Origin: Komagataeibacter rhaeticus
GTDB lineage: Bacteria > Pseudomonadota > Alphaproteobacteria > Acetobacterales > Acetobacteraceae
Assembly (NCBI RefSeq): GCF_003207855.1
Contig: NZ_NKTZ01000001.1
Span: 1 to 64,000, forward strand
DNA length: 64,000 nt
Direction: 5' to 3'
The stretch's first letter is position 1, and every line of letters starts with the position of its first letter. Of the stretch, positions 63,508 to 64,000 are shown piece after piece. A program made the position numbers and the translations under genes. A model generated the notes under the pieces. That model worked only from the letters and a program-made list of their open reading frames with translations, had not been told where the DNA came from and did not search any database.

Positions 63508-64000
63508 TCAGACCTCCCTGATGGTACGGATCAGGTCACCCACATGTTCGGGCGGGGTGGACGGGATCACGCCGTGGCCAAGATTGAACACATGCGGCCG
63601 CCCCTTCATGGCATCGCGGATGGCGCGGGCTTCGATGCGCATGCCCTCGCCCCCGGCCAGCACGCGGATCGGGTCGAGATTACCCTGCAGCACCAGCGTG
63701 TCGGGCACCTTTTCCGCCACGGCCATCATGTCGGCCCCGGTATCCAGCGCCATGGCATTCACGCCTGTCTTATGACCGTATTCGATGGCCATCAGCCCGC
63801 CCAGACGGGGAAAGCCGATGACCGGCACGCCGGGATGGCGGGCATTGATGATTTCGGTAATCCGCCGCGCGGGTTCGATCACATGCTGGCGGAACTGTGA
63901 AGGCGGCAGCAGCCCGGACCAGCTGTCAAACAGCATCACGGCCTCGGCCCCGGCTTCGATCTGGGCACAGAGCATGTCGGCGGTGGATGTGGTGAGCAGG
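63508..64000 (-). CDS. hemE: Uroporphyrinogen decarboxylase, 5' end beyond window
   Basis: The last 163 codons of HemE, which removes four carboxyl groups from uroporphyrinogen III. Seen: LFDSWSGLLPPSQF, IGFPRLGG, QGNLDPIRVLAGG and FNLGHGVIPSTPPEHV. The frame is open to the window edge, so the N-terminal half lies outside. Confidence 0.95.
   Translation of the reverse strand, partial: LLTTSTADMLCAQIEAGAEAVMLFDSWSGLLPPSQFRQHVIEPARRITEIINARHPGVPVIGFPRLGGLMAIEYGHKTGVNAMALDTGADMMAVAEKVPDTLVLQGNLDPIRVLAGGEGMRIEARAIRDAMKGRPHVFNLGHGVIPSTPPEHVGDLIRTIREV

Overview
The window is a stretch of ordinary, high-GC bacterial chromosome that looks like an acetic acid bacterium (Acetobacteraceae, most likely Komagataeibacter/Gluconacetobacter or a close relative). 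The reasons are gene content and style: a squalene/hopanoid cluster of alphaproteobacterial type, an acetate kinase-phosphoketolase operon, a short HPr kinase with RapZ and an EIIA/HPr/EI regulatory PTS, an F-type ATPase Fo operon with separate b' and b genes, and many small alphaproteobacterial families (DUF3126, DUF3297, DUF2939, SH3 proteins). No taxonomic search was possible, so this is an inference. There are no transposases, phage genes, CRISPR arrays or rRNA genes.

Layout. 1-730: a 5'-truncated L,D-transpeptidase remnant with a perfect 36-bp palindrome before it and a (CCTGCT)10 tract inside it. 1007-4633 (minus): ackA-xfp, the phosphoketolase/acetate branch. 4951-11174 (minus): hpnA-B-C-D-E and hpnG, which make squalene and process hopanoids; shc and hpnH are not here. 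11367-13391 (plus): an HpnL-like membrane protein and prephenate dehydrogenase. 13500-17172 (minus): moeB/thiF, dsrE-like, SH3 protein, pyruvate kinase. 17371-21000: small DUF genes, a secreted protein and a large outer-membrane porin. 21218-22114: a MIP channel with altered NPA boxes. 22211-25904 (plus): FMN riboswitch and ribD-ribE-ribBA-ribH. 25980-29727 (plus): second HpnL-like protein and hpnN, the hopanoid RND transporter. 29874-36139 (minus): gmk, a Bcr/CflA exporter, mlaE-mlaF, radA, yigZ and DUF3297. 36234-40392 (plus): an SDR and an RND pump without its adaptor. tRNA-Arg(ACG), a solitary cytochrome b, DUF2721, a small orphan gene, a second large porin and a Gfo/Idh oxidoreductase fill 40465-46575. 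46656-51672 (minus): atpI-B-E-F'-F followed by a GT2/GT39 lipid-sugar pair. 51785-60631 (minus): secreted protein, purH, pabC, pabB, and the regulatory PTS (ptsI, ptsH, EIIA, rapZ, hprK). The end holds a RidA-like gene, tRNA-Ala(CGC), yggT, DUF2501, hemJ, a HAD phosphatase and the 3' part of hemE.

How the parts fit. Two hopanoid loci (synthesis at 5-12.5 kb, transport at 26-29.7 kb) each carry an HpnL paralogue. Riboflavin synthesis has a single FMN-controlled operon with overlapping genes. The PTS proteins lack any sugar permease, so they should act as a regulatory relay; their genes run by overlaps straight into p-aminobenzoate synthesis.

The most interesting unexplained signal is a family of about 80-bp intergenic repeats (at least six well-formed copies and two decayed ones). 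Each folds as two A/T-rich inner hairpins enclosed by an outer stem whose arms show compensatory base changes. Copies sit at 3' ends of transcription units, mostly between convergent genes.
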